Assembly (NCBI GenBank): GCA_021805025.1
Contig: JAJZGF010000014.1
Span: 1 to 41,883 of the forward strand
DNA: 41,883 nt
Direction of reading: 5' to 3'
From: Acidobacteriota bacterium
Lineage (GTDB): Bacteria > Acidobacteriota > Terriglobia > Terriglobales > Acidobacteriaceae
Position 1 is the stretch's first letter; every line of letters starts with the position of its first letter. Shown piece by piece: positions 27,105 through 36,057 of the stretch. The translations under genes and the position numbers were made by a program. The notes beneath the pieces are model-generated. The model searched no databases. It was not told the origin of the DNA and saw only the letters and a program-made list of their open reading frames with translations.

Positions 27105-28986
27105 GAAATCGCAAGACGAATCTCTGGCGGGTGGGGCGGATTCCGTCCTGGCAGCTCTGCCCGGGACCCTCTTTGTCGCCATTACCTATATCTACTTCCT
27201 GATCTTTGCGCAGTTTGGATTTCTTCGCAGACTGGCCGAGTTGGGACTCACGCAGCCGATGCTGCGACCGGTGATGGCAGCCATGGCATTGGGCGGGGTC
27301 GGCATCAGCCTGCTGACGCCGCGGCTGCGCCGATGGTCCTGTCCGCGGTTGCGTCTGCAGTTTGGCTTCTGGGGTTGCGGCTTTGCCGCTGTGCTGTCAA
27401 TGTTGCCGCTCACGCCGGTGCTGGCGGCCACAGTGGCCGCATGCATTGGGCTGGCGCTGGGTCTGCTTACGGTCACGCTGGTCACGCATCTGCCACGCTG
27501 GACCGGCCCCGGACATCCGCTGTGGAAGGTAGGATGGGGTACGGGTTTGGGTTACCTTGTCTGCAACCTGCCGCCGCTTTTCCAGGCATCTGCAAGCGGA
27601 ATTGCAGCGGTCGCCGCGCTGCTGTGCTTTGCGGGGGCTGTGCTGGCCAGGCTCTCGAAGCTGTATCCGGAAGCATCAGCGATGCCGCAGGTGGGACGAG
27701 CCAGTTCTGGGCTGCCGTCGTTTCCGTGGCTGGTGGTCTGGTTCACGGCGCTGGTATGGCTGGATTCCGCGGCGTTTTTGATTATTCAGAACTCCCCGGT
27801 GCTGAAGGCCGGAACCTGGTCCGGCGACCTGCACCTGATGCGGACCGGCGGCCTGCATCTGGCGGCGGCACTGTTGGCAGTCTGGCTGCTGCAGCGGCAC
27901 GGTTTGCGCATCACGCTGAGCCTGGCTCTGGGCATCCTGGGGCTGGCCTGCCTGGCGCTGGCGCATCCGGGCATGATCGGTCTGGCCGCGCTGCTGTATC
28001 CGGTGGGAGTTTCGTTCTACTCGGTGGCGCTGGTGGCAACGCCGGCGTTGCTGCTGGCTGGTCCTGCAGTCGGCCGTCGCGCCGGAGCGCTCTACGCCGT
28101 CGCGGGATGGATGGGCTCGGCGCTGGGAATTGGCATGGCCCAGAACCTGCATCATGTGCCGGGATGGTTTGTGCTGGCAGCCTGCCTGCTGTTTGTGTTT
28201 CCGCTGCGCATCTCCGCCTCAGGCTATGCGCAGTTGGCCCTGATCCTTGTCGGGATGGCAGTGGCCTGGACCCTGCAGCGCCAGCCAACGCTGCAACCAG
28301 TTCCGCTGGTGGAGCAGGGAAGGCAGGTCTACATCGCGGAAGGATGCATCCATTGCCACTCGCAGTATGTGCGGCCGGATTCGCCGGACGTGGCGCTTTG
28401 GGGGCCTGCCTCGTCGCTGGCTGAAACTCGTCAGCAGCGTCCGCCGTTGATTGGCAATCGTCGTCAGGGACCGGATCTGGCGCAGGTGGGGGCACGCCGC
28501 ACGCCACTCTGGCTACAACTGCATCTGGAAGATCCGCGAGCACTGTCTCCTAGCTCGCCCATGCCCAGCTATCCAGGGCTGTTTTCCAGCTCAAGGGGCA
28601 CTGCGCTGGTGGCCTACCTTTCCAGCCTGCATGCACCGGGTGCGGCAGCGCAGCGGGCGGCATGGATTCGCACGTGGCAGCCATCTGCTGCGGCGTTGGT
28701 CGAGAGTCACAGGCTGGACGGCAGCCAGCTATACGGAGAATTTTGCACCCAATGCCATAGCAGTTCGGCAGACCGCCGGTTTGGTCCGCAATTTGCGGCG
28801 CTTGCCGCAGGTCCGGTTTCGCTGCCGATTCCAGGAGCGGAACCTGCGGCAAATCCTTCTTTGCAACTTGCCGCCCTTGCTCGCATCAGTAAATACGGCA
28901 TTCCCGGCACGGAGATGCCCGGTCACGAAACTCTTACCGACGCTGAGAGCCTGGCGATTGCCGCTGCGATTCTTCGCCAGCGCTGA
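27097..28986 (+). CDS. MFS-like membrane protein fused to a CcoO-like and a second cytochrome c domain
   Basis: This 629-residue protein has about eleven membrane helices over residues 20-395, resembling a major-facilitator-type protein. A CcoO-like domain follows: EGCIHCHSQYVRP with the heme motif C417-x2-C420-H421, then RQGPDLAQVGAR and a distal Met at 489 (SPMPSYP). A second cytochrome c domain has C550-x2-C553-H554 and a candidate Met at 607 (GTEMPGHE). CcoO normally has a single helix, so replacement by an MFS-like domain is very unusual. It is translated in overlap with the subunit I-like gene. The hemes should face the periplasm. Its electron partner is unknown; an electron-transfer role is inferred. 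Confidence 0.82.
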   Translation: MAEKSQDESLAGGADSVLAALPGTLFVAITYIYFLIFAQFGFLRRLAELGLTQPMLRPVMAAMALGGVGISLLTPRLRRWSCPRLRLQFGFWGCGFAAVLSMLPLTPVLAATVAACIGLALGLLTVTLVTHLPRWTGPGHPLWKVGWGTGLGYLVCNLPPLFQASASGIAAVAALLCFAGAVLARLSKLYPEASAMPQVGRASSGLPSFPWLVVWFTALVWLDSAAFLIIQNSPVLKAGTWSGDLHLMRTGGLHLAAALLAVWLLQRHGLRITLSLALGILGLACLALAHPGMIGLAALLYPVGVSFYSVALVATPALLLAGPAVGRRAGALYAVAGWMGSALGIGMAQNLHHVPGWFVLAACLLFVFPLRISASGYAQLALILVGMAVAWTLQRQPTLQPVPLVEQGRQVYIAEGCIHCHSQYVRPDSPDVALWGPASSLAETRQQRPPLIGNRRQGPDLAQVGARRTPLWLQLHLEDPRALSPSSPMPSYPGLFSSSRGTALVAYLSSLHAPGAAAQRAAWIRTWQPSAAALVESHRLDGSQLYGEFCTQCHSSSADRRFGPQFAALAAGPVSLPIPGAEPAANPSLQLAALARISKYGIPGTEMPGHETLTDAESLAIAAAILRQR

Positions 28987-29017
28987 GGCTTGGTGCGTCA
29001 GGAAATCCCAGAGGCAC

Positions 29018-30007
29018 ATGCGATATCCCGATTCCGACCACTGCCGCAAAGGAAGATTCTTCAATCCTGGCATCGCTCCACACACGCTGAAAGATGTGCT
29101 GCGCTGGCGGCGGACAAGTGTTCCGGGCCCGTGGCGACGGACGATTCCTGCCACTCCCGGCCCTGCTCCCGAAGCACGCGTGACAGACGGAGAACTGGCC
29201 GTAACCTTTGTTGGCCACTCGACCGTGCTCCTGCAGACCGAGGGGCTGAATATTCTGACAGACCCGATCTGGAGCGAGCGCTGCAGCCCGGTCTCCTGGG
29301 CCGGGCCGCGTCGCCATCGTATACCCGGCATTCGCCTGGAAGAGCTGCCAAAGATTGATCTGATCCTGCTGAGCCACAACCACTACGATCATTGCGATCT
29401 GCCCACGCTGCGGCATCTGGTGCAGCGGGATGCTCCTGCCATTGCCTGTCCGCTGGGGTTGGCGCGGCTGCTGCGCAGGCTTGGCTTTCGCAGGATTGTG
29501 GAGCTGGACTGGGGCCAGAGTGCGCCCTTTGGTGCTGCCACGCTGCACTGTGTGCGAGCCCAGCACTTTGCCGCGCGCGGCATGCTGGACCGCTACCGGA
29601 CGCTGTGGTGCGGCTGGGCTGTAGCGCTGCCTTCGGGCACGCTCTACTTTGCCGGGGACTCCGGCTTCGGACCATTCTTTTCCGGGATCGCCCGCGACCT
29701 TGGTCCCATCCGGCTGGCCATGCTGCCGATCGGAGCCTATCAGCCGGAGTGGTTCATGGGCAGTGTCCACATGAGCCCCGCTGAGGCGGTTGCTGTGCAT
29801 CGCATCCTGCAGCCGCAGGAGTCGATTGCCATCCATTACGGCACCTTCTCGCTGGCCGACGATGGAGAGATGGACCCGGTTCTGGCGCTGGAGGAGGAGT
29901 TGCGGCGCAACCCTCCGCCGACACCGTTTCGCATACTGCCAGAGGGCCAGTGCCACAGGCTTCCGGCTCCGGAGAGTCTGTCGACAGAGGAACCCATCCT
30001 GGCCTGA
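29018..30007 (+). CDS. Metallo-beta-lactamase-fold hydrolase, UlaG/NAPE-PLD type
   Basis: This 329-residue hydrolase carries the metal motif SHNHYDHCD, with VGHSTVLLQ before it and further metal ligands suggested by AQHF, FAGDSGF and IHYGTF. The overall text resembles the N-acyl-phosphatidylethanolamine phospholipase D and UlaG-like families. I chose the ATG at 29018, with AGAGG just upstream; an open frame from 28451 is the shadow of the cytochrome gene. It follows that gene after 31 bases, so it may be the last member of the operon. No signal peptide is seen, so it acts in the cytoplasm. The substrate is unknown. Confidence 0.85.
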   Translation: MRYPDSDHCRKGRFFNPGIAPHTLKDVLRWRRTSVPGPWRRTIPATPGPAPEARVTDGELAVTFVGHSTVLLQTEGLNILTDPIWSERCSPVSWAGPRRHRIPGIRLEELPKIDLILLSHNHYDHCDLPTLRHLVQRDAPAIACPLGLARLLRRLGFRRIVELDWGQSAPFGAATLHCVRAQHFAARGMLDRYRTLWCGWAVALPSGTLYFAGDSGFGPFFSGIARDLGPIRLAMLPIGAYQPEWFMGSVHMSPAEAVAVHRILQPQESIAIHYGTFSLADDGEMDPVLALEEELRRNPPPTPFRILPEGQCHRLPAPESLSTEEPILA

Positions 30008-30211
30008 AGTGAAGAGCAGCGATAATGGATGCCGGGATGGAACCTGTTTGAAAAGGTGACGGAATTGCCCGGCGTGGGCGTAGCATGTTGGGATGGATGG
30101 CGAAGTTGGCGGTATGCGGCATTGCGGATGCGTGTGGCAATGCACTCCGGGGATCGATCGCGCAGCAAAAATCCAAAGCCGAAACAATCTTAGCCAGAGG
30201 GATGGGTCAGC

Positions 30212-32173
30212 ATGAACTTTGCGAAGACAGTAGTGGCCGTAGGCTTGCTTGCCGGGATGGGGCTGGCTGCAGCAGCCCAGCAGAAGCTCTACACCAACGA
30301 CCGGAATGACCACTACGAGCCGCCCAAGGCGGAGCGGGACTACACCAAGCGGGTGGAGATGGTGCCGATGCGCGATGGCGTCAAGCTCTACACGGTCATC
30401 TGGATACCGCGCGGAGCGCACGATGCGCCGATTGTCCTCACGCGAACGCCCTACGATGCTGCGCATCGCATCGGTACCCCGGATGCGCTGCACCTGATCG
30501 ACGCGCTGCCGCTTTCAGACCAGGATTTTGTGCGTGCCGGATATATCCGCGTCTATCAGGATGTGCGCGGCAAGTACGGCTCGGAGGGCGCGTATCTAAT
30601 GACGCCGCCTCCGCTTGGCTCCGGCTACAACAACAGCGGCGCGGATGACACCACGGATGGCTGGGACACGATTGACTGGCTGGTGAAGCACGTGCCGGAG
30701 TCTAACGGGCGCGTGGGCATGATTGGCAGCTCCTACGAGGGATTCACGGTGGTCATGGCGCTGCTGCATCCGCATCCTGCGCTGAAAGTGGCGGCTCCGG
30801 AAAGCCCGATGGTGGATGGCTGGATGGGGGACGACTGGTTTCACTACGGCGCCTTTCGCCAGCCGAATATCGACTATGTGCTCATGCAGACCTCGCGACG
30901 GGGCAATGGAGTGATGGTGCCGCATCCAGGCGACGACTATACCAATTTTCTGGAGGCGGGATCAGCCGGCAACTTTGCCCGCGCACGCAATATGGACACC
31001 TTGCCATTCTGGAAGGATATTGAAAATCATCCGGCCTATGACGGCTTCTGGCAGGCACAGGCGCTCGACAAGCGCATTGCGAAGACTCCGCTGACGGTGC
31101 CAACGATGTGGGAACAGGGCGAGTGGGATCAGGAGGATATGTACGGAGCCAACCACAGCTATCGTGCATGGGAGCCGCAGGACAAGACCAACACGAAGAA
31201 CTTTCTGGTGATCGGGCCGTGGTTTCACTCGCAGATCAATCGTCAGGGCCGCGCCATTGGACCCTTTGTGTGGGCGACGGATACGGCCGAGCAGTGGCGG
31301 CGCGATGTGCTGCTTCCGTTTTTCAACCAGTATCTGAAGCCCGGCTCTCCCAAGGCGGATACGCCGCCGGTCTGGATCTACGACACGGGCGCGGACCGCT
31401 GGGACACCTATGCCAAGTGGCCGCAGAGCTGCGACTCCGGCTGTGCAAGCCCGGCCCGGCCGCTCTATCTTGAGGCTGGTGGCAAGCTCTCCTTCCATGC
31501 GCCGGAGAACACTTCCAGTCCTTACGACGAGTACCTCTCCGATCCCGGCAAGCCGGTGCCATATCGACCGCGTCCAGTGGTGGGCGAGGGCAGCGGATGG
31601 CGTACCTGGCTGTTGACCGACCAGCGATATGTGGATGGCCGTCCGGACGTTCTGACCTATGAAACAGCACCGCTGACCAAGCCGATGAAGCTGGCCGGCG
31701 AGCCAATCGTGCATCTGATGGCCTCCACCAGTGGCACGGATTCTGACTGGGTGGTCAAGCTGATCGATGTCTATCCCAACACTCAGCCGCCACGCGAGGA
31801 TGGGGCTGGAACATTTCCCGGAACTCTGGGCGAGCAGCCGGATATGAATGGCTATGAGATGCCGATCGGGATCGACATCTTCCGCGGGCGCTATCGCACC
31901 AGCTTTGAGCATCCGCAGGCGATTGCGCCAAACCAGCCTCTGGAATACACCTTTGCCCTGCCCAACGTGGATCACACCTTCCAGCCCGGGCATCGCATCA
32001 TGGTGCAGGTGCAGTCCACGCTCTTCCCGCTCTATGACCGCAATCCGCAGAGCTTTGTGCCGAATCTCTTCTACGCCAAGCCGGACGATTATCGGTCGGC
32101 GACCCAGCGCATCTGGCACGAGCCAGGCAAGGCCAGTTATCTCTCACTTCCGGTGGTTGCAGACAGCCACTGA
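30212..32173 (+). CDS. Secreted CocE/NonD-family alpha/beta hydrolase
   Basis: This 653-residue serine hydrolase belongs to the CocE / X-Pro dipeptidyl-peptidase-like family, which includes cocaine esterase and glutaryl-7-ACA acylases. A signal peptide covers about residues 1-22. The nucleophile S174 is in GSSYEG, preceded by DTIDWLVKH and followed by ESPMVDGWMGDDWFHYGAF; a C-terminal jelly-roll domain ends near residue 650. GAGGG precedes the ATG. It stands alone, 204 bases after the hydrolase gene and ahead of a strong terminator. The natural substrate, an ester or amide, cannot be read from the sequence. Confidence 0.9.
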   Translation: MNFAKTVVAVGLLAGMGLAAAAQQKLYTNDRNDHYEPPKAERDYTKRVEMVPMRDGVKLYTVIWIPRGAHDAPIVLTRTPYDAAHRIGTPDALHLIDALPLSDQDFVRAGYIRVYQDVRGKYGSEGAYLMTPPPLGSGYNNSGADDTTDGWDTIDWLVKHVPESNGRVGMIGSSYEGFTVVMALLHPHPALKVAAPESPMVDGWMGDDWFHYGAFRQPNIDYVLMQTSRRGNGVMVPHPGDDYTNFLEAGSAGNFARARNMDTLPFWKDIENHPAYDGFWQAQALDKRIAKTPLTVPTMWEQGEWDQEDMYGANHSYRAWEPQDKTNTKNFLVIGPWFHSQINRQGRAIGPFVWATDTAEQWRRDVLLPFFNQYLKPGSPKADTPPVWIYDTGADRWDTYAKWPQSCDSGCASPARPLYLEAGGKLSFHAPENTSSPYDEYLSDPGKPVPYRPRPVVGEGSGWRTWLLTDQRYVDGRPDVLTYETAPLTKPMKLAGEPIVHLMASTSGTDSDWVVKLIDVYPNTQPPREDGAGTFPGTLGEQPDMNGYEMPIGIDIFRGRYRTSFEHPQAIAPNQPLEYTFALPNVDHTFQPGHRIMVQVQSTLFPLYDRNPQSFVPNLFYAKPDDYRSATQRIWHEPGKASYLSLPVVADSH

Positions 32174-32203
32174 TTACAGCTGAGTATTCACTCCCACACA
32201 CAG

Positions 32204-32239
32204 AGCCGCCAGAGGATATACCCCTCTGGCGGCTGTTTT
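32204..32239 (+). terminator. Intrinsic terminator after the CocE-type hydrolase
   Basis: AGCCGCCAGAGG (32204-32215) pairs with its exact complement (32223-32234) across a 7-base loop and is followed by GTTTT. It begins 30 bases after the hydrolase stop, a textbook Rho-independent terminator. Confidence 0.85.
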
Positions 32240-32686
32240 CGTGCCGACCGTCACGCAGCGTAGTCGGACTATTCAGTCAGGCTGGCAGTTACTTATTCCC
32301 GGTGCAGGACATTACCTAAGTGGTATATCCGCTTTGTCCTGAACACATTACACTGAGCACGTTCTCCGCTCTTCTGCTTACGCTGAACATTGTTTATATC
32401 CCCGGGGAATGGATTCCTTTCCGGAGCAGGTGTCCGCAAGATTGTCAGGGGAAATGCGGATATTGCCTGCGGGAGCGGATATTGGGTTTGCAATCGGGGT
32501 TACCGGGCAGGTGCTATGCCTGTGCTGGAGTCGGCAAGTATCAGAAGTTCCGAGGAATGGATCCGGCAGGGTATCCAGGAATTCCAGCGTGCTGGCAGCC
32601 AGGGTTGAATGACGGCTTCTCGTTTGAATAAGGATCGTTCCACCTTATCTGTTCCACTCATTCTGTTTCTCCCCAAAAGGCTGTCT
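32240..32686. other. Intergenic region ahead of the winged-helix/TPR regulator
   Basis: This stretch of 447 bases has no convincing gene. A frame of about 100 codons (32320-32631) shows no family resemblance and has no ribosome binding site. The promoter of the regulator should lie here, but no clear -35/-10 pair was found. Confidence 0.5.
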
Positions 32687-35575
32687 ATGAAACGCTTTGC
32701 CATTGATTCGTTGCTGGTGGATGCTGACAAGAAGATTATTTATAACGGGCAGAAGGTGGTGCAGGTGCCGCCGAAGGCCGTGGAGATACTGGTCGTTTTG
32801 CTGGAACACGCCGGGGACGTGATCCTGCGCGAAACACTGATGGAGCAGGTCTGGGGCCAGACCTATGTGGACGAGTCCAACCTGACGCGCAATGTAGGAG
32901 TGCTGAGAACGATTCTGCGCACGCATCTGCATGGGATCGACCCGATCAAGACCTTTCCCAAGCGCGGATATCAGTTTGTGGGGCCTGTGACGGCAATCGA
33001 ACCAGAAGCTGCGGCGCAGGGAACACAGGCCGAGCGGACAGCGCATCGTCCGGTGGCTGTCGCTCCCGAGATGGCTGCCGAGCCGGAGTTGACAGTCCGG
33101 ATGGATGCCCAGCCAATGCATCCGGAGCAAAGCAGGTTGGCTGAGGTAGGCGAGCGAAATGTCGACAAGTCTGCAGTGGCTTCGCCAGTGCCCGAGTTGA
33201 TTTCGCCAGGGAGCGGTGCGCCTGCGCGCAAAGGTGGGGGATTGCGATGGATGCGGTCGAAGGTGGCGATTCCGCTGCTGGCGGCGGCCGGAATTGCGGC
33301 GACCGCCTATGTGTATGGAAATGGGCATCGGGTGGGTTTGCGCCCCTCGGTTGCGGTCTTGAATCTTCAGAACCTGTCCCAGGATGGCGAGTATGCTTGG
33401 ATTGCCGAAGGGATGCGCGAGACGCTGTCCGCAGGGCTGGGCGGCGACGATGCCGTGCGTCTTATCCAGCCACAGCGAGTTACGGAGGCGGAGCAGGATC
33501 TGAGAATTGGTGCCGCACGGGAGTATGACCCGGCAACGATTCACGCCTTGGGTAGAATCCTGCATTGCCGGTATGTGGTGACGGGCTCGTATCTGGCGAC
33601 GGGGGATCAGATTCGCTTTGATCTGCAGATGCGAGATACGGATTCCGGACGCGTCGTAAGCAGCGACAGCAGCGACACGCAGACCACGAAGCTGGCCGAG
33701 GTGGCCGAACAGGCAGTAGCGAAGTTGCGTCATGCGCTGAAGCAGGCGCCAAATCCCAGGATTTCCACCTATCTGCTGGAAGATGGCGCGACGGACATTT
33801 CCGGGTTTGCGGATTATCTGGAGGGGGTTCATGCCCTGGAAGCAGGCCAACTGAACGATGCCAGGACTCTGCTGAGCCGGGCAGTGATTGCCCACCCGTC
33901 CTTTCCGCAGGCCCACTCCGCACTGGGTGCAACCTGGGAGGCGATGGGCTATGCCGAGCAGGCCGCGGAGGAGGCCCGGCTGTCGCTGGAAACCGATTCG
34001 TCGTTACCAGAGTCGGAGCGGCTTGCCTTTCAGGCAGAGAGTTATCGGATTGGATCGGATTGGTCGCGGGCGATCGATGCCTATACCCGGCTGGTGAAGC
34101 AATTCCCAGACGATATGGACTACCCGCTGGCACTGGCGGAGTGCCTGACGCGGGCCGGGCACCCGGACCAGGCTTCCCGGAGCCTTCAGGCGCTGCTGAA
34201 GTCGTCGGCGGAAGCCAGAAGTGATCCGCGCGTGCCCATGCAGCAGGCGGCGGCTGCCTCGGCGATGGGGGACTGGCGCGGGGCACTGTTGTATTCCGGG
34301 CAGCAGATTCGCCTGGCGCGGGCAAATGGCTCGAAGTTCCTGCTGAGCCGGGGTCTGTCCACGGAGGGAGCGGTCTGGATACGGCTGGGAAACTATGACA
34401 ATGCCATGACCGACTACGATGAGGCGCAGACGATTGCCGAGGAGACCGGCGATACGGTGGAGTTGGCCGGGGTGCTGACTCAGCGCGGTGCGGAAAAGGG
34501 ACTGCGCAAGGATCCGGAAGCGGTTCCAATGCTGATGCATGCCGTGCAGATGTATAAGGATGCGGGCGCGCTGGCCGGTGAGATCAATGCGCTGTCCGAA
34601 CTGGGCTGCGCCTACACCTATACCGAGGACTGGAACGCGGCCAGGAAGGCATTCCACCGGGCGATAGACATTGCCGGCCAGCTCCATGCGCCGGGACTGG
34701 GCATCGGGGCGCAGATGGATCTGATCTATGTGGCGCTGAACGAAGACCAGCTGCAGGAGGCCGAGAAGGAGGCCGAAACCGGGCTGCAACTGGCTAACCA
34801 GATTCATAATCTGGACGCAGTCAGCACGATGGAGCTGGATCTTGGGGATATTCACTACGCGCTGGGCGAGATTGACAGAGCCCGAAAGGATTACCAGCAG
34901 TCGATGCAAGTGGTCCGGCAGATCGACGGCGGCTATGCGATTGCCAAGATTCTCTCGCACATGGAGGTTCTGGAGACCGGAGCCGGGAACCTGGAATCCG
35001 CTGAAAAACTGGATCGCGAGGCAACCGGGATGCATGTCCTGCTGGGTGAGCGGCTGGAATACCAGCAGGTGGCCGAGGGAGCACTGCTGATGGACGAGGG
35101 CAGGCTGGCTGAGGCAAAGCAGGCGATGACGACTCTGGCCGAGCAGGCCCGGACCGCCCACCCCGGCGCCGAGGCATGGCGGCTGGTGGCGCTGTGCGAC
35201 CTGAAGCAGGGAGATCTGGACGGGGCGCAGGCGGCAATCAACAAGGCTCTGGCCTTTGCCCGCGGATCGAAAAATACCCGAACCTACCTGATCCCGGATT
35301 CGGTGGTGGCGGACCGGATTGCCGCCGGACGCGGACGAACGGCGCAGGCATTGGCCGACCTGCAGCAACAGCTGCGACGTGCCGGAGCCATTGGCGATGT
35401 TCCGCTCCAGCTTTCCATCCGTCTGGCGATCGGAGATGTCCAGATGCATGACGGCCAGACTGCGGAGGCTCGGCAGACACTGCAACAGGTGGAGCGCCAG
35501 GCCGCCGGAGATGACCTTGGTCTGCTGGCAGCCAAGGCACGTCGGCAGGCGAGCGGTCTTCAGCGAGGGGTATGA
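32687..35575 (+). CDS. Membrane-anchored winged-helix/TPR transcriptional regulator (CadC-like)
   Basis: This protein has 962 residues from the ATG at 32687, which has AAAAGG 6 bases upstream; an in-frame ATG at 32609 is less likely. Residues 5-100 are an OmpR/PhoB-type winged helix (DSNLTRNVGVLR, then FPKRGYQF). A linker rich in A, P and E leads to one membrane helix (about 192-211). Next comes a TolB/FlgO-like domain (SVAVLNLQNLS, then YVVTGSYL, about 220-370). The rest (about 380-962) is a run of TPR-like helical repeats. CadC-type proteins sense a periplasmic or membrane signal and activate nearby promoters directly from the membrane. Large versions of this architecture are common in Acidobacteriota. 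The target is unknown. Confidence 0.85.
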   Translation: MKRFAIDSLLVDADKKIIYNGQKVVQVPPKAVEILVVLLEHAGDVILRETLMEQVWGQTYVDESNLTRNVGVLRTILRTHLHGIDPIKTFPKRGYQFVGPVTAIEPEAAAQGTQAERTAHRPVAVAPEMAAEPELTVRMDAQPMHPEQSRLAEVGERNVDKSAVASPVPELISPGSGAPARKGGGLRWMRSKVAIPLLAAAGIAATAYVYGNGHRVGLRPSVAVLNLQNLSQDGEYAWIAEGMRETLSAGLGGDDAVRLIQPQRVTEAEQDLRIGAAREYDPATIHALGRILHCRYVVTGSYLATGDQIRFDLQMRDTDSGRVVSSDSSDTQTTKLAEVAEQAVAKLRHALKQAPNPRISTYLLEDGATDISGFADYLEGVHALEAGQLNDARTLLSRAVIAHPSFPQAHSALGATWEAMGYAEQAAEEARLSLETDSSLPESERLAFQAESYRIGSDWSRAIDAYTRLVKQFPDDMDYPLALAECLTRAGHPDQASRSLQALLKSSAEARSDPRVPMQQAAAASAMGDWRGALLYSGQQIRLARANGSKFLLSRGLSTEGAVWIRLGNYDNAMTDYDEAQTIAEETGDTVELAGVLTQRGAEKGLRKDPEAVPMLMHAVQMYKDAGALAGEINALSELGCAYTYTEDWNAARKAFHRAIDIAGQLHAPGLGIGAQMDLIYVALNEDQLQEAEKEAETGLQLANQIHNLDAVSTMELDLGDIHYALGEIDRARKDYQQSMQVVRQIDGGYAIAKILSHMEVLETGAGNLESAEKLDREATGMHVLLGERLEYQQVAEGALLMDEGRLAEAKQAMTTLAEQARTAHPGAEAWRLVALCDLKQGDLDGAQAAINKALAFARGSKNTRTYLIPDSVVADRIAAGRGRTAQALADLQQQLRRAGAIGDVPLQLSIRLAIGDVQMHDGQTAEARQTLQQVERQAAGDDLGLLAAKARRQASGLQRGV

Positions 35576-35787
35576 TACCTAGCCACATAGAAGAATCAAT
35601 CCCTGAGAGCGCAGGCCACATCCGGCTGGTTCACGGCAGGCTTGAATCCCTGTCAGACCACCCGGTACAGGGCGATGCCATGCTGAATTTGGTCCGCGAG
35701 GAGGCTAGCGATCGGGGATTGAATCTGCTGGCCGAGCAGGCTGCTGACGTACCAAGCAGCCCGCTCGCAGGTAACATACTGTACTAA
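35572..35787 (+). CDS. Possible small ORF after the regulator
   Basis: This is a 71-codon frame whose ATG overlaps the regulator stop by 4 bases (ATGA), which suggests coupling. The translation is hydrophilic and I recognise no family. It could be chance, as it has no other support. Confidence 0.2.
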   Translation: MIPSHIEESIPESAGHIRLVHGRLESLSDHPVQGDAMLNLVREEASDRGLNLLAEQAADVPSSPLAGNILY

Positions 35788-36057
35788 ATAGTAAATACAG
35801 AAAGAATTCCGAAAGAAAGTACATTTTTGAAACATCTTCCGGGCCGAACACTGTCTATAGTGACTTCAACACTTGGTTTAGGTCGGGTCTCTGGGAGTCC
35901 ATCGCGGTCAGGAATGTACGGAAAAGACGTGCGTTCAAGAGTCAGCAAGGCTTTCAGGCAAAGTTGTTCACTTGAAACGAAGCAGACAGCGTTGCGACTC
36001 CGAGATGATCGAGGTGCGCGGTTCCTAATATGTGCGTCTGATGAAGGAGAGTTGAGA
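35788..36057. promoter_or_regulatory. A+T-rich leader region of the PI-PLC-like gene
   Basis: The spacer is richer in A and T than its neighbours. It begins beside TACTA-AA-TAGTA (35782-35793), a short near-palindrome. TATAGT near 35855 is a possible -10 box, but no good -35 box fits. The open frame running through here from a TTG at 35827 looks non-coding. Confidence 0.35.

Noticed and set aside
32320..32631. A 103-codon plus-strand frame ahead of the regulator
   Set aside because: No ribosome binding site or recognised family; cysteine-rich and irregular, so probably chance.
35827..36057. Extension of the PI-PLC-like protein from a TTG
   Set aside because: The region is leader-like and AAGGAG precedes the ATG at 36058.
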